NCBI RefSeq assembly: GCF_018614615.1
Contig: NZ_JAGGOK010000029.1
Coordinates: 154,638 to 218,637, forward strand
Origin: Streptomyces sp. ISL-100
GTDB taxonomy: Bacteria > Actinomycetota > Actinomycetes > Streptomycetales > Streptomycetaceae
Direction: 5' to 3'
Length of the DNA stretch: 64,000 nucleotides
This document shows positions 62,896 through 64,000 of the stretch, piece by piece. A program made the position numbers and the translations under genes. Below the pieces are notes generated by a model. The model was not told the DNA's origin and searched no databases. It was given only the letters and a program-made list of their open reading frames with translations. Position 1 is the stretch's first letter, and every line of letters begins with the position of its first letter.

Positions 62896-63067
62896 AAAGA
62901 CCGTCAGGCCTTGTGAAGGCATGACCGCGGCCCTTGCCAGACGCGGCTCGAAGTCCAGCGGCCAGCCGATTACGGGGACTCCCCGCAGATACCCGGGCTC
63001 ATGAGCGGCCGACGCCGACGTGTCGGCGCGGTGTCTTGGAGAGCGAGAGGTTAGGAAGGGCTCTGTC

Positions 63068-63286
63068 ATGACCGAACAAAAGCGCGGTCCGGAAGACATC
63101 CCCACCGTTGAGCGCATGGCAACGCTCGCGGCGGCCAAGGGGAGCGCCATCAAGCACAAGCTCCTCGGGGAGGAGCAAACGGAACGAGGCCGGCAGTGGC
63201 TTCGTTCGCTTTCAGCGACAGCGTTTGTCGCTGGGTTTCAGCAGCGGTTGGCGATCACCGGGCTCGCGGATGTTCATGGGAAATGA
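63068..63286 (+). CDS. Small hypothetical protein
   Basis: A 72-residue helical, charged protein (MTEQKRGPEDIPTVERMATL start). GGAAGGG lies 11 bases upstream. No recognisable domain, membrane segment or cysteine. It could be the N-terminal remainder of a longer protein. Confidence 0.45.
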   Translation: MTEQKRGPEDIPTVERMATLAAAKGSAIKHKLLGEEQTERGRQWLRSLSATAFVAGFQQRLAITGLADVHGK

Positions 63287-63538
63287 CGGCACTGCGGTGT
63301 CAGAAGACCTGAAGGGGCTGATGGCCTCCCGGGGACCTGGATCGGCTCACCGCCTCGGGGCTCAAGCAAGACTCTGAGGACCGCCCTCCCGGCGCGGAGC
63401 TGTCAGAGTTGCGCCTGGAGGATCACCGGTGTGTCTCCTTGTGTGGAGGCACCCGCGCAAGGAGCCTGATGTCCACGAAAAGGCCCTGGACAGCCTGGGT
63501 AGCCATCGGCTAGACGGCGTCAGGAGTGTCCGCTCACC

Positions 63539-63847
63539 ATGGAGGCAACGTTGGCGCAAGATCCGGTACAGGTAGCACCGAACTTGTACAAGGTTTTGTT
63601 CGAGAACGACCGAGTGCGGCTGCTTGAGGTGCGCCAGAAGCCGGGCGACGAATCGGCGATGCACGGGCATCCGGATTGCCTCATCTACTGCTTGAGCGAG
63701 GGGAAAGTGACATTCAGTTCGCCCTCGGGTGAATCCCAAGAAGTCGAGCTACGCACCGGCGACACCATCTGGCAGGAGTCTCAAGAACATGCTGCAAAGA
63801 ACACCGGTGCGACCGACGTTGTCGGGCTCGTCTTCGAGCTGAAGTGA
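63539..63847 (+). CDS. Cupin-domain protein
   Basis: A 102-residue single-domain cupin: VLFENDRVRLLEVRQKPGDE, then motif 1 with MHGHPDCLIYCLSEGKVTF and motif 2 with LRTGDTIWQESQEHAAKNTG. Two His in motif 1 and one in motif 2 could bind a metal. Small cupins like this serve as sensors, isomerases or stress proteins; function unknown. AGGAG lies 17 bases before the ATG. A strong hairpin follows 29 bases after the stop. Confidence 0.85.
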   Translation: MEATLAQDPVQVAPNLYKVLFENDRVRLLEVRQKPGDESAMHGHPDCLIYCLSEGKVTFSSPSGESQEVELRTGDTIWQESQEHAAKNTGATDVVGLVFELK

Positions 63848-63875
63848 GTTTGTGTCAAGCGTGGCTTCATACGGA

Positions 63876-63907
63876 ACGGCCCGCCGCCCATGAGGGCGGC
63901 GGGCCGT
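63876..63907. terminator. Strong bidirectional hairpin
   Basis: ACGGCCCGCCGCCC / GGGCGGCGGGCCGT is a perfect 14-bp stem with a 4-base loop, without a T run. It separates the cupin gene from a gene ending on the opposite strand. Confidence 0.8.
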
Positions 63908-63926
63908 GTGGCGGTCCCGGCAGAGG

Positions 63927-64000
63927 TCAGCCGGACTCGGCGTGTTCTTCCGGCACTCCAGCGGGTCCGGGGGCTTGCCGGAGGACGACCAGGCCGTGAC
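63927..64000 (-). CDS. C-terminal end of a gene continuing beyond the window
   Basis: The last 74 bases read on the minus strand as HGLVVLRQAPGPAGVPEEHA plus ESG and a TGA, in convergent position after the hairpin. Too short to identify. Confidence 0.4.
   Translation of the reverse strand, partial: HGLVVLRQAPGPAGVPEEHAESG

Overview
The window is chromosomal DNA from a high-GC actinomycete, almost certainly a Streptomyces. Codon third positions are nearly all G or C, GTG and TTG starts are common, and several families typical of the genus are present: a SepF-like protein next to an AAA ATPase and a MazG-like enzyme, DUF6099, DUF1707 and DUF3179 proteins, an F420-type LLM oxidoreductase, and iron boxes of the DmdR/IdeR kind. 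The density of gene remnants, metal-resistance genes and stress genes suggests an accessory, arm-like part of the chromosome.

Layout. 0-9 kb: an iron-regulated region. It holds a siderophore-transporter ATPase, a YtcJ-type amidohydrolase, a GNAT acetyltransferase with its own iron box, and a tight operon isochorismatase-argC-argJ-argB-argD behind a near-perfect iron box. Remnants of a phosphopantetheinyl transferase and a siderophore-interacting protein lie beside it. 9-12 kb: small genes (cold shock, tautomerase, lipoprotein) mixed with decayed genes (DUF1269 protein, VanA/VanB-like oxygenase and reductase). 12-18.2 kb: ordinary genes (phosphoesterase, SepF-like, AAA ATPase, MazG-like, LLM oxidoreductase, homocysteine methyltransferase). 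18.3-19.5 kb: an integrase stub and a DUF427 protein.

19.6-35.3 kb is a heavy-metal and metalloid island. A mercury module comes first: a MerT-like protein and an ArsR-type repressor, divergent from merA over two identical operators, followed by a MerR-family gene and merB. After a Crp-type regulator comes an eight-gene minus-strand operon: MerA-like flavoprotein, MauE/DoxX protein, radical SAM enzyme, MTA/purine nucleoside phosphorylase, two glycosyltransferases of the arsenosugar-associated kind, a phosphoesterase-radical SAM fusion, and a flavin oxidoreductase. It diverges from arsM (arsenite methyltransferase) and looks like a complete pathway that methylates arsenic, attaches a SAM-derived 5'-deoxyadenosyl group, removes adenine and glycosylates the product. 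That would make an arsenosugar-like compound without the usual ArsS protein. I consider it the most interesting system here.

35.4-49.3 kb: a solitary large TnpB-like RuvC protein, two zinc-finger anti-sigma-like proteins, an ECF sigma factor, a methyltransferase, remnants of a transposase and of prfC, a membrane acyltransferase, a divergent MerR/SulP pair, a large glycosyltransferase and a frameshifted haloacid dehalogenase. 49.4-64 kb: a redox and stress region with a cupredoxin-fused copper P-type ATPase (frameshifted), small membrane proteins related to one in the metal island, an SDR, a GH15 glucanase, a DUF3179 protein, a third flavoprotein disulfide reductase, a deiodinase-like thioredoxin-fold protein, a VKOR remnant, DsrE and cupin proteins. 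No rRNA, tRNA or CRISPR array was recognised.
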